Position numbers and translations under genes: made by a program | Part shown: in pieces, positions 1-9,900 of the stretch | How the letters are laid out: every line of letters starts with the position of its first letter | Numbering within the stretch: the stretch's first letter is position 1 | Assembly: GCF_009377185.1 (NCBI RefSeq) | Contig: NZ_VJZC01000017.1 | Span: forward strand, 1-50,183 | Reading direction: 5' to 3' | Origin: Streptomyces spongiae | GTDB taxonomy: Bacteria; Actinomycetota; Actinomycetes; Streptomycetales; Streptomycetaceae | Length of the DNA: 50,183 nt | Notes under the pieces: generated by a model | The model's input: the letters and a program-made list of their open reading frames with translations, nothing else | What the model was told of the DNA's origin: nothing | Databases searched by the model: none

Positions 1-228
1 GCCCCGCACCACCCGCGCCGGCTGCCCGCAGACGACGTCATCACCGAGACCAGCCTCGCCCTGCCCCGCCTCCTCGCCCGCTGCGGCATCCAGCCCGAAC
101 GGTGGAAGAGCCTGCGCAAGGCCCTCGGCTACGGCCCCGAAACGCAATCGGCGCTGATTCGCGCTGCCACACCGTCTTGGATCGACCTCACCCAAACGGG
201 TTATGTCGGGACCCAAATGGCGCGGTGA
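1..228 (+). CDS. C-terminal fragment of unidentified protein
   Basis: Frame 1 is open from the window edge to a TGA at 226-228, giving 75 residues with no start inside the window. The piece is rich in Arg, Leu and Ala and ends GYVGTQMAR. I do not recognise the family. The stop lies 58 nt before the next gene on the same strand, so the two may be co-transcribed. The real start lies to the left of the window. Confidence 0.5.
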   Translation, partial: APHHPRRLPADDVITETSLALPRLLARCGIQPERWKSLRKALGYGPETQSALIRAATPSWIDLTQTGYVGTQMAR

Positions 229-286
229 TCGCCGATGATGGGGACCACCCGGGGCAACGGATCGAGCAACGCTGAAAGGACGCAAC

Positions 287-1924
287 ATGGCGGTGGAGGC
301 CGGCACGCAGACCGAGCGCGTCGCGGGGCGGGTGTGGACGGTGCGTCTGGATCCCTACGGTCGCCCCTCTGCCGGGACGGTCCGGCTCTCCTGCTCCCGC
401 GCGGCCTGCGCTGATCAGCGCTTTCCCGGCGGCTCCGCCGCGGGACGCAAGGCCGCGGTCGAACACGTCAATCTGCACCTCGCCCACATCCGTTCAGGCG
501 GCGGGCCGCGCGGCGAGGCGTGGTGCGCATGCCGTGCCGCCGACTGCGCCTGGCACACCCCCGCCCCCGTCGCCGCCGGACCGCGCGGCGAGGCGCAGTC
601 GGCGGGGGCGGTGTGGTGCGGCGGTCCGGTGGTACTGACGGTGTACGCGGACCGGGCCGGAAGGCTGTGGCGGATCGCGGAGATGTGCGCCCGGTGCGCG
701 GCCGCGACGGCCGACTGCCGTGTCCTGGACACCGCCCTGCCCCCGGCTCGCACGGCCCCGTCCGGGGCGAACCACGCGGCGGTGAAGGCGGATGAGAAGC
801 GGCGGCCCGCAGGCGGCACGCCCACAGATGGCATGGCGGCGGTGTTCTCCGACCACGCCCCTCTCTCCTCCGCAGCCGGTGCTTCGTCTTCCGCGGCCGC
901 CACACCGGATTCGGGCTCTCGTGCCCGCGCCGCCTCACGGACCACAGCGTCCCGGCGCCCGAAGCGATGGGGGAAGATCGCGCAGCGGATCGTGCCGCAC
1001 GACCTGGAGCCCGACGTCCTGCGCCTCGAGCTCATCGAGCTCGGGGACGCGTTTCGCACCTATCAGCGGAGCCCCGAGCCCGACCTCGCCCTCCTCGCCA
1101 CTCTCCACGAGCGCAAGGCCCGCGCCTTCCGCCTGTGGGCCGATGTGAGTGGCGACGCCTCCCTGCGCCACGAGGCGGACCGCGCCGAGAAGGCCGCGCA
1201 GACCACCCTCGAGATGCACGCCAACCGTGGCGGTCAGCCCGCCGGCGACGACCAGTTGGTGGTGGAACGGCTGCTGACCCGGCAGCAGGCCGTGCACGCC
1301 CGCACCGTCCTGGACTACGTCACCGCCCACGCCCCGCACCCGGAGGCCGAGGTGCGCCTGGCGGTGCTCATGCTCACCCTGCGGGCCGCACGCGCCGGCA
1401 CCGGGAACGTCACCGGACAGGACCTCACCGGCTGGCTCCAGGGCGATGCCGAGCGGGTCCTTCAGCAGTTGGTCGCCGCCGACTGGCTGCGCCTGCCCGG
1501 CACCGTCGCCGATGTGATGGCCTCCGCTCCCGAGAACCCCACCGCGTTCACCGTCCCCACGCTGTTGCCCGAGCAGCCCTCCCCGTTCGCCTTCGGCAAG
1601 ACCACCCGCTCAAGGGTCTCCGGCTGGGCACAGAAAGCGGTGGGTGACCGGAAGATCCGCAAGAAGAAGCTGGGTGCCGCCACCCGGCTACTGGCCCTGT
1701 ACACCGCTGCCCACACCCGCCCCGACGGACGCCTTGGACCCGCCGAGGACGGCGGACTCCACCTGGATCAGGTCGCCGCGTTCTGCACCCTGCCACCCGA
1801 CCACGTCGCCGAACACGCCGGGCTCCTGGTCACCGCCGACTGGCTCGCCGAAGCCGACATCGCCGGGGAACGGCTGCTCGGACAGCTCACCGAGCGCATC
1901 CTGCCGCTGGGCGGGCTGCTGTAA
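287..1924 (+). CDS. hypothetical protein with Cys/His-rich N-terminus
   Basis: This is a 545-aa protein of no recognised family. A good ribosome site (GAAAGGA, 274-280) precedes the ATG. The first ~150 residues hold three Cys/His clusters (CSRAACADQ followed by HVNLHLAH; CACRAADCAWH; CARCAAATADC) that look like degenerate zinc-binding knuckles. Residues ~150-225 form a low-complexity Ala/Ser/Pro linker. From ~225 the protein is helical and charged, and its C-terminal ~200 residues resemble repeated winged-helix-like units (LVAADWLRLPG and LLVTADWLAEAD). A DNA-binding role is plausible but is inference only. It lies outside the motif-bearing catabolic block. Confidence 0.6.
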   Translation: MAVEAGTQTERVAGRVWTVRLDPYGRPSAGTVRLSCSRAACADQRFPGGSAAGRKAAVEHVNLHLAHIRSGGGPRGEAWCACRAADCAWHTPAPVAAGPRGEAQSAGAVWCGGPVVLTVYADRAGRLWRIAEMCARCAAATADCRVLDTALPPARTAPSGANHAAVKADEKRRPAGGTPTDGMAAVFSDHAPLSSAAGASSSAAATPDSGSRARAASRTTASRRPKRWGKIAQRIVPHDLEPDVLRLELIELGDAFRTYQRSPEPDLALLATLHERKARAFRLWADVSGDASLRHEADRAEKAAQTTLEMHANRGGQPAGDDQLVVERLLTRQQAVHARTVLDYVTAHAPHPEAEVRLAVLMLTLRAARAGTGNVTGQDLTGWLQGDAERVLQQLVAADWLRLPGTVADVMASAPENPTAFTVPTLLPEQPSPFAFGKTTRSRVSGWAQKAVGDRKIRKKKLGAATRLLALYTAAHTRPDGRLGPAEDGGLHLDQVAAFCTLPPDHVAEHAGLLVTADWLAEADIAGERLLGQLTERILPLGGLL

Positions 1925-2114
1925 CAGGCCGCAATGGTGGCGTCGTTCTCGTGCGTCACCAGCACCCGGGCCGACAGGGAGGACGCCGTACGCCCCAAGG
2001 CATCCGATCCCGCTTCCAACAAGCCGGTCCGGGCCGTAATGGGCCCAACCGGTCCGCACGGTGATGCCCGCGGTAAGGAGCCGAACCGCACACACCGGCG
2101 GGGTGGGCGTGCCA

Positions 2115-2140
2115 TATCCTCATCATCATGATGATGGCTT
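2115..2140 (+). promoter_or_regulatory. leaderless promoter -10 and palindrome at regulator start
   Basis: TATCCT (2115-2120) is a good -10 hexamer and ends 7 nt before the ATG at 2128, the spacing of a leaderless transcript. No Shine-Dalgarno sequence is seen. A perfect 16-bp palindrome, CATCATCATGATGATG (2121-2136), covers the start codon. Positions 2124-2140 also match the regulon motif of this window at about 12 of 17 positions, so autoregulation is possible. Trinucleotide repetition could produce the palindrome by chance. Confidence 0.4.
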
Positions 2141-2889
2141 CGGGGTCCGGCACCGGCTCCTCCCCCCGCAAACCGATCAAACGCGGGCTCAAGGTCGCCG
2201 AATCACTGGCTCAGGAGATCGTCCGCGAGATCGTGGCACGGAAGTTGCCACCCGGCACGCTGCTGCCGTCCGAGACGGAGATGATCGAGGAGTACGGAGT
2301 CGGTCGCGGCTCACTGCGCGAGGCGCTCCGCATTCTGGAGATCCACGGCCTGATCACCATGAAGCCGGGCCGTCATGGCGGCCCGATCGTGATCGAGGTG
2401 GGCACGAGCGACTACGGGCGCATGTCGACGCTCTTCTACCACCTCGGCGGCGCCACCTTCGGGGAGCTGATGGACGCCCGGCTGGTGCTGGAACCGCTGA
2501 TGGCGCGGCTCGCCGCCCAGCGCGGCGACCCGTCACTCGCGGACCGGCTGACGCGGAGCGGGGAACTGTCCGATCTCTATGACGACCGGGCCTACTTCGC
2601 CGCGACGCACGACTTCCACCGGACGGTCGCGTCGCTGTCGGACAACCCGATCCTCAACCTCGTGGTCACCTCGCTCGAGCACATCTTCCACGACCAGATC
2701 AGCGGTCTGCTGTTCCCGACCGAGCGGCGCGAGGAGGTCATTCGGGCGCACGACGCGATCGCGAAGGCGATCGCGCGGGGCAAGGCGGCCGAGGCCGAGC
2801 GGCTCATGCGTCAGCACATGCAGGAATATGCCGACTTCGTCCGCCGCCGGCACCCGCATCTGATCAACGAGGTCGTCGACTGGCGATGA
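2128..2889 (+). CDS. GntR-family transcriptional regulator, FadR/FCD subfamily
   Basis: The 253-aa protein has a GntR winged helix (~residues 22-88, with LPPGTLLPSETEMIEEYGVG and RGSLREALRILEIHGLI) followed by an all-helical FCD effector domain (~105-235). The FCD metal/effector residues are visible as the Asp of DDRAYF and the His of THDFH, RAHDAI and MRQHM. FCD regulators usually bind a carboxylate or acyl-CoA and release DNA on binding. It sits at the edge of the catabolic block and is the only regulator inside it, so it is the best candidate to bind the repeated 17-bp motif. That link is inferred. The start is the first of three ATG codons, chosen for the leaderless -10. Confidence 0.9.
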   Translation: MMMASGSGTGSSPRKPIKRGLKVAESLAQEIVREIVARKLPPGTLLPSETEMIEEYGVGRGSLREALRILEIHGLITMKPGRHGGPIVIEVGTSDYGRMSTLFYHLGGATFGELMDARLVLEPLMARLAAQRGDPSLADRLTRSGELSDLYDDRAYFAATHDFHRTVASLSDNPILNLVVTSLEHIFHDQISGLLFPTERREEVIRAHDAIAKAIARGKAAEAERLMRQHMQEYADFVRRRHPHLINEVVDWR

Positions 2890-2973
2890 ACGCACGGGCC
2901 GTCGTCGGCACGCATGACGTTCGTCATTCCCTTCCTGGCCCGCTCGCCGGCCTGCTGGAGGGACATCACCCGC

Positions 2974-3750
2974 TCATCGCCCCTGCCAGAGCGGCGACCG
3001 TTTCTCTGTGAACGCGGCGGCGCCTTCGCGCGCGTCCTCGGAGGAGCGTACGGGTTCGTAGATCGCGTTCTGCCGGGCGAATGCCTCCGCCTCCGGCCAC
3101 TGCCCGCCTTCCGCCAGAACCCGTTTCGTCGCACGTACGGCGGGCGGGCCGTTGGCCGCGATCCGCTCGGCCAACTCCAGCGCCGCGTCCAACGCTCCAC
3201 CGGGTGGGGTGAGCCGGTTGAGCAGGCCCGCCGCGTGGGCGTCGGCGGCGCTGATCCGGTCGCCGGTGAGCGCCCATTCGGCGGCCTTGCCCCGCGGGAC
3301 CCGTCGGGGCAGCCGCAGCAGTCCCCCGCCGCCGGCCATCAGCCCGCGCCGTACCTCTGGCAGGCCGAAGCACGCATCGTCGGCGGCCGTGATGAGGTCG
3401 CAGGCGAGCACCATCTCGAAGCCACCGGCGAGCGCGAAGCCCTCGACGGCGGCGATCAGCGGCTTGTCGGGCGGCCGTTCGACCAGCCCGGCGAAGCCGC
3501 GCCCCGGCACAGCCGGGCGCTCCCCGGCGAGAAACGCCTTGAGGTCCATGCCGGCGCAGAAGACCCCGCCGGCGCCGGTCAGCACACCGGCGCGCAGCGA
3601 GTCGTCCGCGTCGAGCCGTTCCATGGCCGCACCGACAGCGACCGCGACCGCCGTATTGACGGCGTTGCGCGCTTCGGGCCGGTCGAGGGTCACCACGAGT
3701 ACCGCTCCTCGGCGCTGCGTGCGTACGACCGGGCCGGGGTCCGCGCTCAT
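2974..3750 (-). CDS. enoyl-CoA hydratase (crotonase family)
   Basis: This 258-aa crotonase hydrates 2-enoyl-CoA to 3-hydroxyacyl-CoA. The oxyanion-hole segments are FCAGMDLKAF and GFALAGGFEM. Both catalytic glutamates of classical hydratases are present, at about Glu112 (FEMVLACDL) and Glu132 (LPEVRRGL), so hydratase activity is more likely than isomerase or hydrolase activity. The ATG at 3750 overlaps the stop of the upstream SDR (ATGA, 3747-3750). A longer in-frame extension exists but would run through that SDR. It is the last gene of the unit thiolase-SDR-hydratase. The C-terminus ends in the usual FTEKRSPLWQGR pattern. Confidence 0.93.
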   Translation of the reverse strand: MSADPGPVVRTQRRGAVLVVTLDRPEARNAVNTAVAVAVGAAMERLDADDSLRAGVLTGAGGVFCAGMDLKAFLAGERPAVPGRGFAGLVERPPDKPLIAAVEGFALAGGFEMVLACDLITAADDACFGLPEVRRGLMAGGGGLLRLPRRVPRGKAAEWALTGDRISAADAHAAGLLNRLTPPGGALDAALELAERIAANGPPAVRATKRVLAEGGQWPEAEAFARQNAIYEPVRSSEDAREGAAAFTEKRSPLWQGR

Positions 3751-4535
3751 CGGGGCTGCATCCGGATTGCGCCGTCGAGCCGGATGGTCTCGCCGTTGAG
3801 CATCGGGTTGTCGATGATGTGCAGGGCCAGTCTGGCGTACTCGTCCGGGATGCCGAGCCTCCGCGGATGCGGGGCCATGGTCGCGAGCGAGTCGCGAACC
3901 TGCTGCGGCAGCCGGGCCAGGAGGGGCGTGTCGAACAGGCCGGGGGCGATGGTGCACACCCGGATCAGCTTCCCGGCGAGGTCGCGGGCGGCCACCACGG
4001 TCAGTCCGACGACACCGGCCTTCGCCGAGGCGTAGGGCAGTTGACCGATCTGGCCCTCCCAGGCGGCGACCGAGGCGGTGAGGACGCAGACGCCGCGCTC
4101 GCCGTCGACGGGTTCGGCGCGGGCCATGCGGGCGGCCGCGAGGCGCAGCATGTTGAAGGTGCCGGTGAGGTTGGTGCGCACCACCGACTCGTAGAGTTCG
4201 AGCGAGCCGGGGGAACCGTCGCGTTCCACCACCCGCATCGCTCCCCCGCGCCCCGCGCAGTGCACGAGGATCCGCAACGGTCCCGTCTCCTCAGCGAGGT
4301 CGAGGGCCGCTTCGACTGCCGCCGGGTCGGTCACATCGGCAGGAGCAAAGCGCGCCGGCTCACCCAGTTCCTTGGCCGCCGCGGCCCCGTCGGACGTGGG
4401 CAGGTCGAGCAGTACGGTGGGGACCCCGGCGCCGACCAGCCGTGAGGCGGTGGCCAGGCCGAGGCCCGAGGCCCCGCCGGTCACCACTGCCGACAGCCTG
4501 GGCCGTCCTGCCGCTGTCCGTGCTCTGATGTCCAT
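3747..4535 (-). CDS. short-chain dehydrogenase, HSD10-like 3-hydroxyacyl-CoA dehydrogenase
   Basis: The 262-aa SDR carries [15 protein letters not shown] for NAD binding, a conserved D at the end of beta-2 (LLDLP) that favours NAD(H), and the Ser...Tyr-x3-Lys site ([15 protein letters not shown]). The sequence resembles type-2 3-hydroxyacyl-CoA dehydrogenase/17-beta-HSD10. Its position between a thiolase and an enoyl-CoA hydratase completes a beta-oxidation trio. I chose the ATG at 4535 because GAGGAGG (about 4547-4553) precedes it; an upstream in-frame start would overlap the thiolase gene. It overlaps the hydratase by ATGA. Confidence 0.9.
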   Translation of the reverse strand: MDIRARTAAGRPRLSAVVTGGASGLGLATASRLVGAGVPTVLLDLPTSDGAAAAKELGEPARFAPADVTDPAAVEAALDLAEETGPLRILVHCAGRGGAMRVVERDGSPGSLELYESVVRTNLTGTFNMLRLAAARMARAEPVDGERGVCVLTASVAAWEGQIGQLPYASAKAGVVGLTVVAARDLAGKLIRVCTIAPGLFDTPLLARLPQQVRDSLATMAPHPRRLGIPDEYARLALHIIDNPMLNGETIRLDGAIRMQPR

Positions 4536-4570
4536 CTGTCCGACCGCCTCCTCGAAGGTGGGACGGGCGC

Positions 4571-5773
<1,203 letters not shown>

Positions 5774-5806
5774 GGCGGCTCCGGGTCTCTGCTGATGGGC
5801 GGCACC

Positions 5807-5837
5807 TTGACATGTGAATAATGCATATCAGTATCAT
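5807..5837 (+). promoter_or_regulatory. promoter of the acyl-CoA dehydrogenase unit (leaderless)
   Basis: A consensus -35 TTGACA (5807-5812) and a -10 TATCAT (5832-5837) are separated by 19 bp. The -10 ends 6 nt before the GTG at 5844, so transcription would start at or next to the start codon. No Shine-Dalgarno is present, which agrees with a leaderless mRNA. The regulon motif 5826-5842 covers the -10, so a bound regulator would block this promoter. Confidence 0.55.
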
Positions 5838-5842
5838 GGTTT
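5826..5842 (+). promoter_or_regulatory. regulon motif copy A
   Basis: The 17 bases read TATCAGTATCATGGTTT. They match the right half of the shared motif AAMCATGCKCATGKTTT well (TCATGGTTT); the left half is weaker. It lies between the divergent thiolase and acyl-CoA dehydrogenase units and overlaps the -10 of the latter. Function as an operator is inferred from recurrence at other unit starts. Confidence 0.5.
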
Positions 5843-5843
5843 T

Positions 5844-7028
5844 GTGTCCGTTGCCACAGCACACGCACCCGCAGACGGTCTCTCCGAGCACCAACGGGAG
5901 ATCCGCGCGATGGCTCGCCAACTGGCTCGCGAGCACTACGCCCCTCTCGCCGCCGAGTGGGACGCTGGGCGGGTCCCTCTCCCCGCCGAGGAGCGCCGCA
6001 GACTCGGCGACCTCGGCCTGCTCGGCATCACGCTGCCCGAGGAGTTCGGCGGCTCCGCCGCGCCGGTGCTCGACGCCCTGCTGGTCATCGAGGAACTGGC
6101 CAAGGAGTGCCGCCCCGCTGCCTTCCAGGTCTTCGAGTGCACCACCGGCCCCGCCACCGTGGTCAACCTGCTCGGCGGCGACGAGCTGCGGGCCAGGTAC
6201 CTGCCGCCGATCATCCGCGGCCAGGCGACCATGGCCGTCGCCATCTCCGAGCCCGACGCCGGGTCCGCGGCCACCGACATGACCACCCGCGCGGTCCTCG
6301 ACGGCGACGTCTACCGGGTCACCGGAACCAAGCGGTGGATCTCCGGCGGCGGCCACGCCGACCAGTACCTGCTGTACGCGCGCATGGCCGACGTGCCGGG
6401 CGCCCGTGGCATCGGCGCGCTGGTCGTCGACGCGGACACCCCGGGCATCAGCTTCGGCGCGCAGGAGAAGCTGATGGGCTTCCGGGGCATTCCGTCCTGC
6501 GACATCCACCTGGACGACGTACCGGTGCCGGCCGCCAATCTGCTGGTACCGGCGGGCCGCTTCCGCGATCTGTTCACCGGCTTCTCCCTGGAGCGGCTCG
6601 GGAACGCCACGATGAGCCTGGCCATCGCGCAGGCCGCGCTGGACCGGACGCTCGGCTACGTGGTGGAGCGCCGGGCGTTCGGAAAGCCGCTGATCGACTT
6701 CCAGGCCACCCAGATGACCGTGGCCGACATGGTGCTCCAGGTCGAGGCGGCCCGGCTGCTCGTCCATCGCGCGGCCCGCACCGCGGGGCACGGCCTGCCC
6801 TCGCCGCTGGAGGTGTCGCTTGCGAAGTGCACCGCCAACGAGACCGCCAAACGCGTCACCGACCTGGCGATCCAGCTCCACGGCGGCAACGGCTACACCG
6901 AGGAGTACGGCCTGGAGCGGCTGCACCGCGACGCCCACGGCTGGGCCCTGGCCGGGGGCACACCCACCATGCAGCGCACCCGGATCGTCTCCGAACTGCT
7001 GGGGCGCGCCTTCGACCAGCGGCGCTGA
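5844..7028 (+). CDS. acyl-CoA dehydrogenase (IVD/LCAD-like base position)
   Basis: The 394-aa FAD enzyme introduces a 2,3-double bond into an acyl-CoA. Signature segments are ISEPDAGSAATDM, RRAFGKPLIDFQATQ and QLHGGNGYTEEYGLERLHRD. At the usual C-terminal base position (YEGT in many members) it reads ALAGGTPTMQ, with no Glu. A Glu is present at about residue 250 (FSLERLGNATM), the helix-G location used by isovaleryl-CoA and long-chain dehydrogenases. That fits a branched or bulky substrate. I chose GTG 5844 because of the leaderless promoter; an upstream GTG at 5814 lies inside the promoter. A second dehydrogenase follows after 18 nt. Confidence 0.9.
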   Translation: MSVATAHAPADGLSEHQREIRAMARQLAREHYAPLAAEWDAGRVPLPAEERRRLGDLGLLGITLPEEFGGSAAPVLDALLVIEELAKECRPAAFQVFECTTGPATVVNLLGGDELRARYLPPIIRGQATMAVAISEPDAGSAATDMTTRAVLDGDVYRVTGTKRWISGGGHADQYLLYARMADVPGARGIGALVVDADTPGISFGAQEKLMGFRGIPSCDIHLDDVPVPAANLLVPAGRFRDLFTGFSLERLGNATMSLAIAQAALDRTLGYVVERRAFGKPLIDFQATQMTVADMVLQVEAARLLVHRAARTAGHGLPSPLEVSLAKCTANETAKRVTDLAIQLHGGNGYTEEYGLERLHRDAHGWALAGGTPTMQRTRIVSELLGRAFDQRR

Positions 7029-7046
7029 AAGCTGAAAGGGGCCCAG

Positions 7047-8180
7047 GTGTCCTTCGAACTGTCCGCGGAGCATCTGGCCGCACGGGAGCGCGCGCGGGTA
7101 CTCGCCGAGCGGCTGCGGCACCGGGCCGAGGAGGCCGACGCCGCGACGGAACTCGACCCGGTCGTACGGGAGGCACTGCGGGCGAGCAGGCTGGTGGAGC
7201 TCGCCGTGCCCGCCGGGAACGGGAAGGGGGCGGTCGATCCGGTGGCCGTCACCGTGGTCCGCGAGGCACTGATGGGGGTCTCCGCGCACCTGGACTCGAT
7301 GTTCGCCATGCAGGGGGTGGGCAGCTACGCCCTCGCGGCAGCGGGGAGCCCCGATGTGCGGGGCAGGTGGCTGCCGAGGATCGCGGCGCTCGACGCCATC
7401 GCGGCGCTGGCGCTGACCGAGCCGGAGATCGGCTCCGACCTGCGAGCCGTCAGCACCCGCGCGCAGGAGCGCGGCGGGGCGCTCGTGGTGTCCGGCCGCA
7501 AGTCCTGGATCACCAACGCCGGGGCGGCCGACTGCTTCACGGTGCTCTGCCGCGAGGGCGACGGCCACAGCCTCGTACTGATTCCCGCCGACACCCCCGG
7601 TCTGCGGGTCGAGCCGGGGCCGGACATCATCGCGCCGCATGTGCTCGGGACGGTGGATCTGGACGACGTACGCGTGCCGCAGGACCACCGGATCGGCGCG
7701 GCGGGCGGCGCCTTCCCCCTCGTGCTGGCGACCCTGGCGACCTTCCGGGTCTCCGTCGCGGGCGCCGCCGTCGGCCTGGCGCAGGCCGCGCTGGAGGAGG
7801 CCGTTCGACACACCACCTCCCGGCGGCAGTTCGGCACGACGCTGGACCGGCTCGGGCCCCTCCCCCATCTGCTCGGGACCTCGTGGACGGAGGTCGAGTC
7901 GGCGCGGCTGCTGACCTACGCGGCGGCGACCAGGGCCGCCGCCGATCCGAAGGCCGCCCTGCACTGGTCGTCGATGGCGAAGGTCGCGGCGACGGAGACG
8001 GCGGGCCGGGTGGTGGACCGCTGTGTGCAGATGATGGGCCGGTTCGGTCTCGTGGCGGGTTCGACCATCGAGCGGCTGTATCGCAATGCCCGGCCGATGC
8101 GGATCTACGAGGGCGGCAACGAGGTGCTGACAGCGCAGCTGGCCAAGACCCTCACCCGGCCTCTGGCGCCGAAACCATGA
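7047..8180 (+). CDS. acyl-CoA dehydrogenase
   Basis: The 377-aa protein has the domain layout of acyl-CoA dehydrogenases. It keeps ALTEPEIGSDL and SWITNAG for FAD contact and the C-terminal base Glu355 in MRIYEGGNEV. It differs from its neighbour, which has its Glu in helix G. Actinobacterial steroid catabolism uses heteromeric FadE pairs of adjacent dehydrogenases, so the two may act together, but each keeps a plausible catalytic Glu and could work alone. The start is a GTG with GAAAGGGG just upstream. The stop codon lies inside regulon motif copy B. Confidence 0.9.
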   Translation: MSFELSAEHLAARERARVLAERLRHRAEEADAATELDPVVREALRASRLVELAVPAGNGKGAVDPVAVTVVREALMGVSAHLDSMFAMQGVGSYALAAAGSPDVRGRWLPRIAALDAIAALALTEPEIGSDLRAVSTRAQERGGALVVSGRKSWITNAGAADCFTVLCREGDGHSLVLIPADTPGLRVEPGPDIIAPHVLGTVDLDDVRVPQDHRIGAAGGAFPLVLATLATFRVSVAGAAVGLAQAALEEAVRHTTSRRQFGTTLDRLGPLPHLLGTSWTEVESARLLTYAAATRAAADPKAALHWSSMAKVAATETAGRVVDRCVQMMGRFGLVAGSTIERLYRNARPMRIYEGGNEVLTAQLAKTLTRPLAPKP

Positions 8181-8188
8181 TTATGTTT
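8172..8188 (-). promoter_or_regulatory. regulon motif copy B
   Basis: Read on the minus strand the site is AAACATAATCATGGTTT, a close match to the shared 17-bp motif. It overlaps the stop codon of the preceding dehydrogenase and lies 48 nt upstream of the acyl-CoA ligase. This marks the ligase as the head of a separately controlled unit. No strong -35/-10 pair is evident next to it. Confidence 0.5.
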
Positions 8189-8235
8189 ATTGTGTTTCCG
8201 CACCGGGTTGGACCGCCTACCTCGGATGGGGTGAC

Positions 8236-9900
8236 ATGAGGACCTACACGGATCTTGTTCCCGCCTTTCCGGACCAGAGCGACTGGACGGTGGCGACCGT
8301 GCTGCGCCACCAGGCAAGGGTCCGCCCGGACTCGGTGTTCCTCGACTCCCCCGAGGAGGGGGTCACCCTGACCTACGCCCAGACCCTGACCGACGCCGAA
8401 TCGGTCGCCGGACGACTGGCCGCGGCCGGCGCCGTGGCCGGCGACCGGGTGCTGGTCATGGCGGCGAACTCCACACAGTTCATCCGCACCTGGCTGGGCA
8501 CCGGGGTCGCGGGATATGTCGAGGTCCCGGTCAACACCGCGTACGAGGGCGCCTTCCTGGAGCACCAGCTCGCCACCGCCGCGCCCCGGTGGGCGGTGAT
8601 CGACGACACGTTCGCCGACCGGTTCCCGGCGCTCGACGCCGCCGCCCGGGTCGTCGAGCGCTTCTGGGTGGTGGACAACGGACGGCGGGCCGAGGCCATC
8701 GCCCTGCTGCGCGCCGCCGGGTGGGCCGCCGAGCCGTGGGAGGACCTGCTCCTGCCCGGGGCGCCTCTCCCGGGCCGGGACCGCCCGGCCCCGCCCGTGG
8801 CCCGGTCGCTCGCCGCGATCTTCTTCACCTCGGGCACCACCGGCCCGTCGAAGGGCGTGGCCATGCCGCACGCGCAGATGTACTTCTTCGGGCAGGAGGT
8901 CGTCAGCCTCCAACGGCTCACCGCCGACGACGTCTATCTCACCTGTACGCCGCTGTTCCACGGCAACGCCCAGTTCATGGCGGCCTACCCGGTACTGATC
9001 GCCGGTGCCCGGCTGGTGCTGCGCCGCCGTTTCAGCGCGAGCCGCTGGGTGGACCAGCTGCGCGCCTCGGGGGTGACCGTCACCAATCTCATCGGGGTGA
9101 TGATGGACTTCATCTGGAAGCAGCCGCCCCGGCCCGACGACGCCGACAACCGGCTTCGCTCCGTTTTCGCGGCGCCCACCGCCGCCTCCGTCCTCACCGG
9201 GTTCCGCGAGCGCTTCGGAATCGAGGCGTTCGTCGAGGTCTTCGGCCTGACCGAGACCAGCGCACCGATCCTCTCCCCGTACGGCGAGGAACGCCCGCCC
9301 GGGGCCGCCGGGCTGTGCGCGGCCGACTGGTTCGACGTCCGCCTGGTCGATCCCGAGACCGACGCCGAGGTGCCGACCGGCGAGATCGGCGAACTCGTCG
9401 TACGGCCCCGCCATCCATGGACGTGCAGCCTCGGCTACTACGGCATGCCCGAGCGCACCGCCGAGGCCTGGCGCAACCTGTGGTTCCACACCGGCGACGC
9501 GCTGCGTCAGGACGCCGAGGGCTGGTTCTACTTCGTCGACCGCTACAAGGACGCGCTGCGCCGCCGCGGCGAGAACATCAGCTCGTACGAGGTCGAACAG
9601 GCCCTGCTCGCCTTCGAGCCGGTCGTCGAATGCGCGGTGATCGGGGTGGCCGCCGAGGCGGAGGCCGGTGAGGACGAGGTCATGGCGTACGTCGTGGCCT
9701 CCCGGAAGCTCGATCCACGGCAGCTGTGGGAGTGGTGTGAGGGACGGGTCCCGGCCTTCGCCGTCCCCCGTTACATCAGGTTCGCCGACCGGCTGCCCAA
9801 GACCCCCTCGGAGCGCGTGCGCAAGGCCGCGCTGCGCGCCGACGGCGTCACCGCGGACACCCACGACCGACTCGCCGCACCCGCCGGGACCGGCCTATGA
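8236..9900 (+). CDS. acyl-CoA ligase (AMP-forming, CaiC-like)
   Basis: The 554-aa adenylate-forming enzyme activates a carboxylic acid to its CoA thioester. Motifs in order are the P-loop FFTSGTTGPSKGVAM, FGLTETSAP, the hinge region WFHTGDALRQDAEGWFYFVD and RRGENISSYEVE. At the C-terminal A10 motif the sequence is LPKTPSERVRK, so the usual catalytic Lys is Arg527, though another Lys lies 3 residues later. It heads a long plus-strand unit with regulon motif B upstream, and probably makes the first CoA ester of the pathway. The acid cannot be named from sequence. It overlaps the next gene by ATGA. Confidence 0.9.
   Translation: MRTYTDLVPAFPDQSDWTVATVLRHQARVRPDSVFLDSPEEGVTLTYAQTLTDAESVAGRLAAAGAVAGDRVLVMAANSTQFIRTWLGTGVAGYVEVPVNTAYEGAFLEHQLATAAPRWAVIDDTFADRFPALDAAARVVERFWVVDNGRRAEAIALLRAAGWAAEPWEDLLLPGAPLPGRDRPAPPVARSLAAIFFTSGTTGPSKGVAMPHAQMYFFGQEVVSLQRLTADDVYLTCTPLFHGNAQFMAAYPVLIAGARLVLRRRFSASRWVDQLRASGVTVTNLIGVMMDFIWKQPPRPDDADNRLRSVFAAPTAASVLTGFRERFGIEAFVEVFGLTETSAPILSPYGEERPPGAAGLCAADWFDVRLVDPETDAEVPTGEIGELVVRPRHPWTCSLGYYGMPERTAEAWRNLWFHTGDALRQDAEGWFYFVDRYKDALRRRGENISSYEVEQALLAFEPVVECAVIGVAAEAEAGEDEVMAYVVASRKLDPRQLWEWCEGRVPAFAVPRYIRFADRLPKTPSERVRKAALRADGVTADTHDRLAAPAGTGL

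Noticed and set aside
2918..2934. Small hairpin ATGACGTTCGTCAT between the regulator and hydratase genes as a terminator
   Set aside because: The stem is six pairs with a 2-nt loop and is not GC-rich, so it is too weak to report as a terminator.
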